A stretch of DNA of 64,000 nucleotides from CBEULR01 sp965544035 (GTDB lineage Bacteria > Bacillota > Desulfotomaculia > Desulfotomaculales > Desulforudaceae): NCBI GenBank assembly GCA_965544035.1, contig CBEULR010000007.1, forward strand, positions 1-64,000, in the 5' to 3' direction. A program made the position numbers and the translations under genes. Shown here piece by piece: positions 1 through 9,913 of this stretch (the first letter of the stretch is position 1; every line of letters begins with the position of its first letter). The notes under the pieces were generated by a model that did no database searches, had not been told where the DNA came from, and was given only the letters and a program-made list of their open reading frames with translations.

Positions 1-17
1 ACACAGACCGCAACCAT

Positions 18-3000
18 CTTTCAGTCCCCTATTCCAAGGGTCGGTCACTGCAACGGACTAAGGGTGGCGACCTACCGCCGCGCCGAAAGGCTTTCAGTCC
101 CCTATTCCAAGGGTCGGTCACTGCAACTCATAGCAATCGTGGTCGAGGAAGGTTTCTGACACATCTTTCAGTCCCCTATTCCAAGGGTCGGTCACTGCAA
201 CGAGATGATTGAGGAGAGGGCCGAGGACCTGCTTCTGCGCTTTCAGTCCCCTATTCCAAGGGTCGGTCACTGCAACGTCTGCTGGCCTCTGAATTGAGCA
301 AGCTTGTCGGATCTTTCAGTCCCCTATTCCAAGGGTCGGTCACTGCAACTGCGAGGTGATAGATGGACACAGACCGCAACCATCTTTCAGTCCCCTATTC
401 CAAGGGTCGGTCACTGCAACGTCCAGGTGGCGTTCGACGAGATGAACGTCAGAGTTGCTTTCAGTCCCCTATTCCAAGGGTCGGTCACTGCAACCGACTG
501 CCACGATTGGGCCACGGCCTACGGCTAGGCCTACTTTCAGTCCCCTATTCCAAGGGTCGGTCACTGCAACGCATAATTCAGACACAGAAAAAGCAATCGA
601 GTATTATCTTTCAGTCCCCTATTCCAAGGGTCGGTCACTGCAACTTTGGTGGCGCACTGCGACACCGTGTTTCATGAGCCATCTTTCAGTCCCCTATTCC
701 AAGGGTCGGTCACTGCAACTATTCTCATTATTGGCCTTCAGGTATTTCACCAGGTCTTTCAGTCCCCTATTCCAAGGGTCGGTCACTGCAACAGAAATGG
801 CGCGAAAGCTCAAGGACGCGGGTTTGGAGTCTTTCAGTCCCCTATTCCAAGGGTCGGTCACTGCAACTATTTCCACTCGAATCCTTCCAGTAATAAATAG
901 TTCCTTTCAGTCCCCTATTCCAAGGGTCGGTCACTGCAACACTTCCGGCCTTGTAACCGTCAAGCCAGGGATTTCTCTTTCAGTCCCCTATTCCAAGGGT
1001 CGGTCACTGCAACCCGACAAGCTCCTGTATGACCTGCTCCAAGAGCAGAAGCTTTCAGTCCCCTATTCCAAGGGTCGGTCACTGCAACTGTACTCCCCAA
1101 ACCGTAAGGATTCACGCGGGGCCGTCCATCTTTCAGTCCCCTATTCCAAGGGTCGGTCACTGCAACCTGGATGATTTGAGGAAAGTTTGGCCGGATGTGC
1201 GCTTTCAGTCCCCTATTCCAAGGGTCGGTCACTGCAACCACATTTGCCCTACTCCGGGAGACCATCGGCACGTGGCTTTCAGTCCCCTATTCCAAGGGTC
1301 GGTCACTGCAACCTTTATGCGAATGTTCGCAGACGGCATCACCAAGAACCCTTTCAGTCCCCTATTCCAAGGGTCGGTCACTGCAACGGCGAGGTAATGC
1401 TAGGCTTCCTGCGGCGGCAGGTGCTTTCAGTCCCCTATTCCAAGGGTCGGTCACTGCAACGCACCGCAGGCAATACTTCGATGGCCGGATGATCTGCTTT
1501 CAGTCCCCTATTCCAAGGGTCGGTCACTGCAACTGAGTATAGTGCCATCAACCACGACGTTGACATCTTGCCTTTCAGTCCCCTATTCCAAGGGTCGGTC
1601 ACTGCAACAAAACCCAGCGCCTCGGCCAACTGCCGCAACTCCACGTCTTTCAGTCCCCTATTCCAAGGGTCGGTCACTGCAACCACGCTGGAGGCCGATG
1701 GCGAGGTAGTTGAACCCGCTTTCAGTCCCCTATTCCAAGGGTCGGTCACTGCAACCGAAGCGGTCACGGTTGGCTTTGATGTCGCTCTCTTTGCTTTCAG
1801 TCCCCTATTCCAAGGGTCGGTCACTGCAACTGTGTACTCGCCTGCAGACGGGGTATCTTCAGTTTCTTTCAGTCCCCTATTCCAAGGGTCGGTCACTGCA
1901 ACCCGCAGCACCGTGCTTTAACCCAAAATCAACATTCTCTTTCAGTCCCCTATTCCAAGGGTCGGTCACTGCAACCGAAAGATTAAACTTGTGCGCCGGA
2001 TACTATTTCCGGCGCTTTCAGTCCCCTATTCCAAGGGTCGGTCACTGCAACTTTGGTTCAGAAGTGCCGGAACAAGTAAGTGAAATCTTACTTTCAGTCC
2101 CCTATTCCAAGGGTCGGTCACTGCAACCAAACTATTCAGTGGGCGAACCGATTCAATTTTTGGATTCTTTCAGTCCCCTATTCCAAGGGTCGGTCACTGC
2201 AACGCTTGACGGCAGAAGCACAGGGGTAAATGGATTTGCGCTGCTTTCAGTCCCCTATTCCAAGGGTCGGTCACTGCAACAGACTTTCCCTGTGCCAGTT
2301 AGCTCCGTCACAGACCACTTTCAGTCCCCTATTCCAAGGGTCGGTCACTGCAACTCAAGGTGTTGGATGCAGAGGTAGGCGAAGTTTACGAGCTTTCAGT
2401 CCCCTATTCCAAGGGTCGGTCACTGCAACGGTGCTGGAGCTGACCTGATTGTGCAGATACGGCAGCTTTCAGTCCCCTATTCCAAGGGTCGGTCACTGCA
2501 ACTTGTCCAACGCCTTTGCAATGGAGCGTGCAATTCGCTCTTTCAGTCCCCTATTCCAAGGGTCGGTCACTGCAACCGCACCAGCTGGGAAAGGAAAACC
2601 CCGCAATCGCTTGCGCTTTCAGTCCCCTATTCCAAGGGTCGGTCACTGCAACCCTTGCTGGGCTTGATATTGCCCGCCGCGTCCTGCTCCCTTTCAGTCC
2701 CCTATTCCAAGGGTCGGTCACTGCAACACAAATCCATCGCCTTCTTGGCCGCGGTCGCGACCGCTTTCAGTCCCCTATTCCAAGGGTCGGTCACTGCAAC
2801 CTGGAACGGCATTGGCTCGAATGGCTGCCCGGCCCACTTTCAGTCCCCTATTCCAAGGGTCGGTCACTGCAACCCAGACAGCCGTGCGGGGCATTGGTCG
2901 CTATGACCTTTCAGTCCCCTATTCCAAGGGTCGGTCACTGCAACCTATATCTCCATTTGCAAAAAACCAATTGCAATGTCCTTTCAGTCCCCTATTCCAA

Positions 3001-4124
3001 GGGTCGGTCACTGCAACTATCCTTTGGGCGCCATTGATCCGCTGGACTACAAGCTTTCAGTCCCCTATTCCAAGGGTCGGTCACTGCAACTTTATACATA
3101 TGTTGAGCCGGTGGAGGAATAATATACTTTCAGTCCCCTATTCCAAGGGTCGGTCACTGCAACTCGCCCGGCGGCGGGGGCTTAGTCTTCTGCTCTGTTA
3201 GTGCTTTCAGTCCCCTATTCCAAGGGTCGGTCACTGCAACGCGAGCGGGAAGTAGAGTTCGAGGGCGAACGATACACTTTCAGTCCCCTATTCCAAGGGT
3301 CGGTCACTGCAACAAATACGAAATTATCATTTTGCTAGCTGCCTGGTGTCTTTCAGTCCCCTATTCCAAGGGTCGGTCACTGCAACGGTGTTCATAACGG
3401 AAGGTCAGAGTAATACCTTCCGGTCTTTCAGTCCCCTATTCCAAGGGTCGGTCACTGCAACGTTTGTTGAATTGTTGAGGGGGCGGTAGAAGAGTGGCCC
3501 TTTCAGTCCCCTATTCCAAGGGTCGGTCACTGCAACTTTTTTGAGTACACTTTGGAATAACATCAAAACCACTTTCAGTCCCCTATTCCAAGGGTCGGTC
3601 ACTGCAACTATGGCCTATCTAAAAGGTGTGGCGTGTTTATCAGAAACTTTCAGTCCCCTATTCCAAGGGTCGGTCACTGCAACTTGGGAGCTTGCGTCTG
3701 CACAGCGCGTTTCTTCCGCGCTTTCAGTCCCCTATTCCAAGGGTCGGTCACTGCAACGGCGGCGATCGCTATAGGAGTGTTGCTGTGGAAGAATTCTTTC
3801 AGTCCCCTATTCCAAGGGTCGGTCACTGCAACGTCGATGGTGTGTTTGCCGAAGCGGAATTTACCGCCCTTTCAGTCCCCTATTCCAAGGGTCGGTCACT
3901 GCAACGACGTATCGAAAACGGCGCAGGGATCAGCACTTGGAACCTTTCAGTCCCCTATTCCAAGGGTCGGTCACTGCAACCTGACCTCGTTCTGCACCCG
4001 ATCCTTGTATTTGTGCTTTCAGTCCCCTATTCCAAGGGTCGGTCACTGCAACAACAGATAGATCGTCCACTGTTTCAAGGTATGCACCTTTCAGTCCCCT
4101 ATTCCAAGGGTCGGTCACTGCAAC
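18..4124 (-). CRISPR. CRISPR array, 56 repeats of 37 bp (left end outside window)
   Basis: I count 56 copies of a 37-bp repeat, first at 18-54 and last at 4088-4124. On the + strand it starts CTTTCAGTCCCC and ends CGGTCACTGCAAC; I saw no variant copy. The 55 complete spacers are about 34-41 nt long, and positions 1-17 are the end of a 56th. Read on the minus strand the repeat ends GGGGACTGAAAG, so the presumed 8-nt crRNA handle is ACTGAAAG, close to the AUUGAAAG handle known from type I-A systems. It contains a weak CCCT/AGGG hairpin. Together with the leader-like segment and cas genes on the right, this argues for transcription leftward, with older spacers beyond position 1. The orientation is inference. 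Confidence 0.98.
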
Positions 4125-4361
4125 AGACCGCGACGTCAAAAAAGAAATCTAGTGATATCAAGCATTCCAGCCCCCTCCTGCAGCCGTCTTCGCGTCCGTT
4201 TTTTCGAAGATCCAAAACCTGCATCAAAACGGCCACTATTTGCGAAATCCGGATACCACGAAAAAACCGAGTATTTCCAAGGGTTTTGACGACCAGGGAG
4301 GGTGCCGGCAGACAGCCGGACCACCCCAGTCAGTACATCCCGGCGGTCAATTTTCGAAGAT
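4125..4361 (-). promoter_or_regulatory. Putative CRISPR leader
   Basis: This 237-bp gene-free stretch separates the last repeat from the stop codon of csa1. Leaders normally lie between the newest repeat and the cas genes, which fits. It contains two exact copies of TTTTCGAAGAT at 4201-4211 and 4351-4361, exactly 150 bp apart, and a 10-nt match to the repeat core (TTCCAAGGGT, 4275-4284). I could not pick a convincing promoter. The role is inferred from position. Confidence 0.6.
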
Positions 4362-5282
4362 TTACTCGTGGCACACTGCATAACAGTAACACTCCTTAGG
4401 GCACTCTTCGGGCAGCCCCGGGTCGATCTCCTCATAAATCATCCGCATCTTCTCATCCCTGGCTTCGATAAACCACTGGCGGAGTTCATCGTCAATTATG
4501 TGCAGATCCTTCTTGATGAACAGCCGATCGTCACGGAAGGTAGCATACACCAGGCAACCGATGTTCACCGGAAACTCAAACAGTGACTCCATCACCAAGG
4601 CGTAGCCGGTAGTGGTTAGACGGTGGAAGTCGCGTTTTTGACCGAACTTCAGATCCACAATCATCGGTTCGCAAAACGTGAAGGCATCGGCGCTCAGATT
4701 CGGGCTTAACCCCAAGAACGAACCGTCCAATTTCTGTTCCACCACCACCGGTACGGCCAGACCGGCCAGTGAATCCTCACTGATGTAAGGCTGCTTAAAC
4801 AGGATTTCCTGGATGCGGGCCACGATCCGCGATTTCTCAAAATCGGTGACGATTTCGGCCCTGCGCCGAAGCTCATCGGCGTCACCGGGTTCCCATCCTT
4901 TTACTTCCTCTTCGACATTCAGTGGTGCCAATTCCTGCAACTGCCGACAGATTTCCTTATACCGCCCCACACCCAGGTTGTAAATCAGCCGCTTGGTGTT
5001 AACCAAGACGTGCACCATCGCCGCGTGCAGCACCCGGCCCTGCACCATAGCTGTACTTGCCGCCGGGGACATCCGGCGAACGCGCCGCAGGTAAAGATCG
5101 CGGTTGGTAGGGCAGTAGGCGTTGGCCACCTCATACAGGGCGAGCACAGTGTCGTACACCGGCTGCAGCGGTGGAACAGGCCAGTTCCAGCCGCGCAGCT
5201 CCTCGGCAATGCCCATCTCGCGGGAGCGGGGCAGCAGCCCCTTCAACAAATGCTTCCTTTCCTCGTCCGTAAGGAAGTACAT
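4362..5282 (-). CDS. csa1: Cas4-like adaptation protein Csa1 (type I-A)
   Basis: The 306-residue product looks like the Csa1 family, the Cas4-related nuclease found in type I-A adaptation modules. A Cys near residue 57 (YCPTNRD) and a C-terminal cluster (CPKECYCYAVC, residues 294-304) would ligate an iron-sulfur cluster, as in Cas4. The stretch around VDLKFG, with preceding acidic residues, resembles a PD-(D/E)xK nuclease core. It lies 37 bp downstream of cas4 as the last gene of the adaptation block csa1-cas4-cas2-cas1, adjacent to the leader. It probably helps select or trim prespacers. The family call is from motif and context; a second Cas4 paralogue is the alternative. Confidence 0.8.
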   Translation of the reverse strand: MYFLTDEERKHLLKGLLPRSREMGIAEELRGWNWPVPPLQPVYDTVLALYEVANAYCPTNRDLYLRRVRRMSPAASTAMVQGRVLHAAMVHVLVNTKRLIYNLGVGRYKEICRQLQELAPLNVEEEVKGWEPGDADELRRRAEIVTDFEKSRIVARIQEILFKQPYISEDSLAGLAVPVVVEQKLDGSFLGLSPNLSADAFTFCEPMIVDLKFGQKRDFHRLTTTGYALVMESLFEFPVNIGCLVYATFRDDRLFIKKDLHIIDDELRQWFIEARDEKMRMIYEEIDPGLPEECPKECYCYAVCHE

Positions 5283-5319
5283 GCGAACCCTTCACCTCGC
5301 TCCTAAGAAGTCCGCGCAA

Positions 5320-5892
5320 CTATAAGACATCTGCACAATAATTGGCATACTCACAGTCAAAACAACGTCCCCGACGACGCGGTGCCGGCGGGAAACTCTC
5401 CCTGGCCACCATCGTCCGGATTTTGTCCAAGGTTCGCTTCACAAAAGAACGCGCATTCGGGGTGATCTCCACCGTGTACACACGTTTCCCGGGAATCAGG
5501 TAGAGGTATCCATGTCGCACGGTCTTGTTGTATTGATCTTCCAGGAGCATGGCATAACTGACGAGTTGGTATTTGTGGTTCAGGGACGGCTTTCGGGTGG
5601 TATTCTTGAATTCTACCGGGAAACAGCCGGACTCGGTGACGATATGCATGTCCAGTACGCCTTCCAGACGCAGTCGTTCCGAATACAAATTGGTGCGGAA
5701 GCGGCGTTCTCCGGCGGACAGGCTATAGGAGCGGAGCTTGCGCCTCTTCTCCAGCCGTTCGAGTTCCACATGCTCCTCTTTCCCGTATTCCATCTTCCGG
5801 GTAACCTTTTTCCTCACCGGCATCACATAGGTGAAGTACAAAACCCGTGGACAGTAAAAGTACTGCTTGACATCGCTAACCTTCAGTATCAT
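5320..5892 (-). CDS. cas4: CRISPR-associated exonuclease Cas4
   Basis: This 190-residue protein has the full Cas4 signature: an N-terminal cysteine (YFYCPR, C14), the nuclease residues GVLDMHI and PVEFK (near 78-96), and a C-terminal cysteine trio (CFDCEYANYC; C177, C180, C186). These bind a 4Fe-4S cluster and surround a RecB-like active site. Cas4 trims prespacers and enforces PAM choice with Cas1-Cas2. Its start overlaps the end of cas2 by 4 bp, so the two are translationally coupled. Length is normal for the family. Confidence 0.93.
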   Translation of the reverse strand: MILKVSDVKQYFYCPRVLYFTYVMPVRKKVTRKMEYGKEEHVELERLEKRRKLRSYSLSAGERRFRTNLYSERLRLEGVLDMHIVTESGCFPVEFKNTTRKPSLNHKYQLVSYAMLLEDQYNKTVRHGYLYLIPGKRVYTVEITPNARSFVKRTLDKIRTMVARESFPPAPRRRGRCFDCEYANYCADVL

Positions 5893-6209
5893 ACGGCCCG
5901 GACCTTCTTTCGGCCCGATGCCGGATACTCAACAACCCCCTCAGCAGCTTCGGCAGGCAGGGTTGCCGAGATCTCTATTTCCTTCATCAAGCGGAGGTCC
6001 TTATCGCAGACGGGGCAGATCAGGACCTTCCCTTCCTTGCGGCCGAGGATCCTCCGGATTCGCTGAAACAGCTCTTCACGCCGATTGTGCGGCAGATCCC
6101 CAAAGAAAAGCGAATACTGGACGTGCGCCAATCCATAGTCCTTGCAGGCCTCGAAGACTTTACGCCGGATCTTGTTCTCGACGATATCGTAAGAAACCAG
6201 CGTCTTCAT
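5889..6209 (-). CDS. cas2: CRISPR-associated endoribonuclease Cas2
   Basis: The 106-residue product begins MKTLVSYDIVENKIRRK, with the conserved early aspartate (D8) and ferredoxin-like fold pattern of Cas2, which bridges Cas1 dimers in the spacer-integration complex. I chose the ATG at 6209 because GGGGAG lies 9 nt upstream; a TTG three codons earlier would overlap the cas1 stop. It starts 2 bp after cas1 ends and overlaps cas4 by 4 bp. Confidence 0.95.
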   Translation of the reverse strand: MKTLVSYDIVENKIRRKVFEACKDYGLAHVQYSLFFGDLPHNRREELFQRIRRILGRKEGKVLICPVCDKDLRLMKEIEISATLPAEAAEGVVEYPASGRKKVRAV

Positions 6210-6211
6210 GG

Positions 6212-7225
6212 CTACCAACTCCCCGCGAACGGCCGATACTTCCCCTCGCCCCTCAGGTAACCGGCCGCTCGCCGTGCCTGCATATTGATAATGTTTCTAA
6301 GCTTGTGCTTCTTCCCTTCGTGCGTTTCCACACCGTCCAGCCGTTCCAGTACCCGCCGCACCAGTTCCTTGCGTGTTCCCTCACTCAGCTTGTCCTCTTC
6401 CATTTCGAACCCCGGTCCCTTGGTTACCATCGCGACAACCGTTCGGTCCACGACCACCTGGCGAAACTCTTCCACCATATCTAAAACCAATGACGGCTTT
6501 CCGGGGCGGTCGGTGTGCAAAAAGCCGGCATAAGGATCAAGACCGGCCAGAATTATCGCGCCCTCAACTTGACCATATAGAATGCCATAGCCGTAGTTGA
6601 GTGCCGAATTGAACGGATCGGAGGCCCCCCGGCGCTCCCGGCCGGGAAAGTCTACCCGGTCTTCAATCAGCAGTTTAAGGGTGTCCCAGTAGTGGTGCGC
6701 ACCCCTCCCCTCCAGCGCCAACAACTGACCGCGAAGGTCGTCGATCCGGGTGCCGGTCAGATCCTGCAATTGACCACGAATGCGGTCGATCTCCCCGATA
6801 CCTTCATAAATCAGGGCATATTTCTCTTTATCTGCTGTTCGTCGATACTTGGCGAAGTACTTTAGTACGTTCGCCTGATTCTTAAGCTTCCCCTCAACGA
6901 AAGCTTTGGATAGAATAACACCGCGTTGGTCGTTGTACGCCAGAAGTTGCTCCCGCCGGGTGATCACCGTGCCGGTCAGATTTGGTGAAGCCAGCTGGGC
7001 ATACGGCTTGCCCGAAAACGACAGGAAATTTATCTGGATACCGTACTCTGAGCATTCCTGAATAACATCGGTGGATAAAGAAACACCCCGGCTGGAAATG
7101 GTGATCTGCCGGATATCCCGAAACGGAGTCTCACTGATCACGTTGCCCTTCTGGCGAACCAGCAGCCTTTCACTCTTCTTCCCCAAAGAACAACCAAAAT
7201 CGGATACGACAAGATGCATCGGCAA
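6212..7225 (-). CDS. cas1: CRISPR-associated integrase Cas1
   Basis: This is a 337-residue Cas1, the metal-dependent integrase that inserts spacers at the leader-repeat junction. The catalytic glutamate lies in LALEGRGAHHYW, the histidine in GFLHTDRPGKPSL, and the acidic cluster in LVLDMVEEFR. The start shown is a TTG 6 nt after GGGGAGG; an ATG two codons in (7219) is also possible. A 130-bp gap separates it from mntA upstream, the only sizeable gap between cas3 and csa1, so the adaptation genes may have their own promoter. Confidence 0.95.
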   Translation of the reverse strand: MPMHLVVSDFGCSLGKKSERLLVRQKGNVISETPFRDIRQITISSRGVSLSTDVIQECSEYGIQINFLSFSGKPYAQLASPNLTGTVITRREQLLAYNDQRGVILSKAFVEGKLKNQANVLKYFAKYRRTADKEKYALIYEGIGEIDRIRGQLQDLTGTRIDDLRGQLLALEGRGAHHYWDTLKLLIEDRVDFPGRERRGASDPFNSALNYGYGILYGQVEGAIILAGLDPYAGFLHTDRPGKPSLVLDMVEEFRQVVVDRTVVAMVTKGPGFEMEEDKLSEGTRKELVRRVLERLDGVETHEGKKHKLRNIINMQARRAAGYLRGEGKYRPFAGSW

Positions 7226-7264
7226 AATACACCTCCCCGTGCAGGATTTGGTAGGGTAAGGTGC

Positions 7265-7294
7265 ATTTTACCACATGAAGGCGGTATGAAACAA
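7265..7294 (-). promoter_or_regulatory. Possible promoter of the adaptation genes
   Basis: In the gap between mntA and cas1 the minus strand reads TTGTTT, 18 nt, TAAAAT. The -10 is one mismatch from TATAAT but the -35 is weak. It ends 40 bp upstream of the cas1 start. Sequence resemblance only. Confidence 0.35.
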
Positions 7295-7355
7295 TATAAA
7301 GGCGAAATAAGTGCTATTGCTCGAAGTTGCTACAGTTTTCGCCATTTCTCATGGT

Positions 7356-7748
7356 CTATGACTCCAGAATATCGCGCAGATACTGCCTGGCGTAAGGCAG
7401 GTAGTCGAAATACTCCCGCCAGGTGTTTTCCAAAAACGTATACCGCGCCTCATCATCACGGCAGAAAACCAACTCGCCGGCGGACGCGTGGTAACGAAAG
7501 GCTGCCGAACAGTAATTCAGGACCTTAAGATCAACCTCGCCCCGGAGCACCCTGTCCAGCAACACCGACTGCCGCAGTTCATAGTCCATTACCTTATCCT
7601 TGGGCACAAGCGATTCGTCCACGTAAACAGCCACGTCGATATCATTGGGGTTCGGCCTTTCCAGCACAGAACCGTGGATGTAGGCGAAAAGGACCTCCTT
7701 TCGCTGAGAAAAATATTCCGCGAGCGCCTCTTTCACCTTTTCGATCAC
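7356..7748 (-). CDS. mntA: MNT-type nucleotidyltransferase antitoxin (MntA)
   Basis: The 130-residue product is a minimal nucleotidyltransferase. The GS...DxD motif is GSVLERPNPNDID (near residues 26-38), and a third acidic residue lies in GEVDLKVL. In characterised HEPN-MNT pairs MntA neutralises HepT by adenylylating a tyrosine in the HEPN active-site motif. It overlaps hepT by 4 bp, as paired toxin-antitoxin genes do. The pair sits inside the cas gene cluster, between cas5 and cas1, on the same strand. The GS-DxD spacing is somewhat short for the family. Confidence 0.85.
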   Translation of the reverse strand: MIEKVKEALAEYFSQRKEVLFAYIHGSVLERPNPNDIDVAVYVDESLVPKDKVMDYELRQSVLLDRVLRGEVDLKVLNYCSAAFRYHASAGELVFCRDDEARYTFLENTWREYFDYLPYARQYLRDILES

Positions 7749-8179
7749 GTTATCTCAGCCCCAACAAGTAAGGATACCTTGGCTAGAAAAAGATCCAGGT
7801 CTTGAAGGTCTGTCAGAATGATTTCGTACACTCTGCCATCATCAATCTTACCGTACTGATGGACGACCAGATTACGAAACTTGGCCATGGCAGATAAGCG
7901 CTCGGCTAGACGCCCATCAATAACCCCGCTTTCGCCCAGAATTATGTAACAATCGCTGTAGCTATCGGGCGTTCTTTCGGCAACCCGGGCAGCAATGTGG
8001 TTGCAAATAGCTTGGGCCGCTTCAGCAGCAACGATAAGCTGATACTTCGCCGAAGAAATGACGGTGTCATCGCTCAAGAATTCCTCTTTGGTCATCGCCG
8101 CATACTTATCCAGCACTTTTCTTGCCCGGCGAATATCAGTCGCCTTTTGACGGATTAGATCGATGTTGTAGCGTTTCAC
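7745..8179 (-). CDS. hepT: HEPN-domain toxin (HepT-like ribonuclease)
   Basis: This 144-residue, mainly helical protein contains RNLVVHQY near residue 106, an exact match to the RX4HXY motif that forms the RNase site of HEPN toxins and whose tyrosine MntA modifies. It overlaps the cas5 stop by 4 bp upstream and mntA by 4 bp downstream. It is therefore coupled to effector genes, not just nearby. In such operons it could act as an abortive-infection or addiction element if Cascade expression fails; that role is inference. Confidence 0.85.
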   Translation of the reverse strand: MKRYNIDLIRQKATDIRRARKVLDKYAAMTKEEFLSDDTVISSAKYQLIVAAEAAQAICNHIAARVAERTPDSYSDCYIILGESGVIDGRLAERLSAMAKFRNLVVHQYGKIDDGRVYEIILTDLQDLDLFLAKVSLLVGAEIT

Positions 8180-8922
8180 TCGACTCTCCTGTAATAGGTA
8201 TAGTGTTTACCGCTTGACTCATAGCGGTAAGGTAACATAGTAGGAACCAAAACACGGTATTTCCCTAAAGCCGATGACTTTTTCTCGTATGAATTAATTC
8301 GTTCAAAACCTTGTTTATCCTTAATTAGTGCATTCCCAAAGTCGTCCAAGTAATGCGTCGTTCGGTATCCCCCATTAATAATATCGGCTTCGGCCTCCGG
8401 ACAAGTGTAACCACCGGGTAGCTCTCCATCCTGTACTTTAGCACTACAAAACTGCATGAAAGAACCTCTTTTGCCCAGATAATTAATCCGCGTTAAGAGG
8501 TCAACCAGCTCCTGCACCGAGTCGTCGTGAAGGCCTGTAATTCCTATGGCTACTTGAAGTATCCCATTGAAATAACAGAACTCGCGATACGCAATTGTGG
8601 GTGTATAAATACCTTTTGGAGCATCACGGTCTTCCTGCTTGATCTTGATAAAGGTGTTTTGAACGACACAGTGCTCCGGTGGACAGAAACGAACAGGTCG
8701 GTCCTTTATCATATCATATACTGCAGTGGCTTTTGATAGGGCTTCGGCTGCTCCATATTTTCTGAAACAGGCGTCAATCAAAGCGAGTTTCACACAATAG
8801 GGTGTAGGAACCAGTAACGTTTTACCGCCCTTATTAGTGGCATGCGTCATACGCAGGGAGAAGAAGCTAGTTGGTCGATAGCCGGCAACCAACCAGCGCT
8901 CTTCGTAACCGTGCTTGCTCAT
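8176..8922 (-). CDS. cas5: Cas5-like Cascade subunit
   Basis: I read this 248-residue protein as the Cas5 RAMP subunit, which caps the 5' handle of the crRNA. The support is its place after cas7 and the N-terminal pattern TLLVPTPYCVKLALIDACFR (near residues 33-52), analogous to the PxPST-xxxAL helix of Cas5 proteins. The ATG at 8922 was chosen because GGAGG lies 7-8 nt upstream and it follows the cas7 stop by one base; an upstream in-frame ATG at 8961 would run into cas7. Similarity to well-known Cas5a is weak, so it may belong to a divergent branch. Confidence 0.65.
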   Translation of the reverse strand: MSKHGYEERWLVAGYRPTSFFSLRMTHATNKGGKTLLVPTPYCVKLALIDACFRKYGAAEALSKATAVYDMIKDRPVRFCPPEHCVVQNTFIKIKQEDRDAPKGIYTPTIAYREFCYFNGILQVAIGITGLHDDSVQELVDLLTRINYLGKRGSFMQFCSAKVQDGELPGGYTCPEAEADIINGGYRTTHYLDDFGNALIKDKQGFERINSYEKKSSALGKYRVLVPTMLPYRYESSGKHYTYYRRVE

Positions 8923-8923
8923 G

Positions 8924-9913
8924 CTATTCCCTCCAAGGTTGCACCGCCAGCACCAATTCACCCATTAACTCGCTGAATTTCGCTAAACCCTGAAATTCGC
9001 GAATTTCAATATAATTGTCTTCCCCGTAAAGTGAATTAAGGTGCTCAGCTATTGACCTTACCTCTTTAGTATAGTTTTCCTTCAAGGCACTCACTGTAGG
9101 CGCCGGCACAGAACTAGTGGACGTTGAAATGATGCCCGAAAAGTCGAGAATATGCGGATGTTGAGTGTTCCTATGAGCACCCGTAGGTTTAACAAACGTA
9201 TAAAGCACACTTCGCAGAAGTGCCTGAATACGCTTAAGCCGCTGATCATCATCAATGTCGTAGTTAAGCGTGATATCATTCCGGCTGACGCGGTAAAGGT
9301 CGACGTTTAACACTACCGCATACTGACCACTAGAAGCAGGTCTGTGAAAGATGTTCTGACCCAGGTTCTGCTCAGAACCAGATCCAGATCCACGTCCCTC
9401 CGGCACATACTTTGCATGCATATATGCTTCCGTGCGTGTGTTTTCGGGGCGACCGACCATCCATCCGAATTCAATACAGGATTTCCTGGCCAGGGCCTTA
9501 GATCCGGCCCATCCGGTCAGCAAAATCCCCTCACAGTCATCCATTGCGCAAGCCTGCAACACCCGGCTTAAATTGTAAGAATCAGTCTTTCCTTTCTGTT
9601 TTGCCTCCGCATATTCAGGACTCTCTTCTACTTTCGCCGCCAGTTCCAAATCGCTGGCAATACGGTTTGCATCAAACTGCGCACATCCTGCGCAAAGCGG
9701 CAGACCGGATAGCTTTGCTTCGTGGAAGAAATGCTCGGCCTGAATGTGTTTGAGCATATCGCCCGAAACAGCATTAACGGTGTAAAGTTTCCCCTGTGTA
9801 TCCACAATTTCCACCATACGCGTCATTGTGGTATTACCCTCCGCCCCCTCGTTATTTAAGGCGTGCAGGTTCATTGTTACCAAACCCGATATCGCTAAAG
9901 AGTGAATTCTCAT
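8924..9913 (-). CDS. cas7: Cas7 (Csa2/DevR family) Cascade backbone subunit
   Basis: The 329-residue product begins with the DevR/Csa2 signature: LHALNNEGAEGN (near residues 16-27) followed by YTVNAVSGDMLKHIQAEHF. This family polymerises along the crRNA spacer to form the Cascade backbone. A glycine/serine-rich loop (GRGSGSGSEQN) lies mid-protein, and HPHILDFSG follows later. It overlaps cas8 by 4 bp upstream and is one base from cas5 downstream. Confidence 0.88.
   Translation of the reverse strand: MRIHSLAISGLVTMNLHALNNEGAEGNTTMTRMVEIVDTQGKLYTVNAVSGDMLKHIQAEHFFHEAKLSGLPLCAGCAQFDANRIASDLELAAKVEESPEYAEAKQKGKTDSYNLSRVLQACAMDDCEGILLTGWAGSKALARKSCIEFGWMVGRPENTRTEAYMHAKYVPEGRGSGSGSEQNLGQNIFHRPASSGQYAVVLNVDLYRVSRNDITLNYDIDDDQRLKRIQALLRSVLYTFVKPTGAHRNTQHPHILDFSGIISTSTSSVPAPTVSALKENYTKEVRSIAEHLNSLYGEDNYIEIREFQGLAKFSELMGELVLAVQPWRE

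Noticed and set aside
304..4399. Many open frames across the CRISPR array on both strands
   Set aside because: They only translate the repeat again and again (SVPYSKGRSLQ, SPLFQGSVTAT, VAVTDPWNRGLK) with spacer sequence between; they are not genes.
7226..7355. A second crRNA-like element in the mntA-cas1 gap
   Set aside because: No stretch resembling the repeat or its handle.
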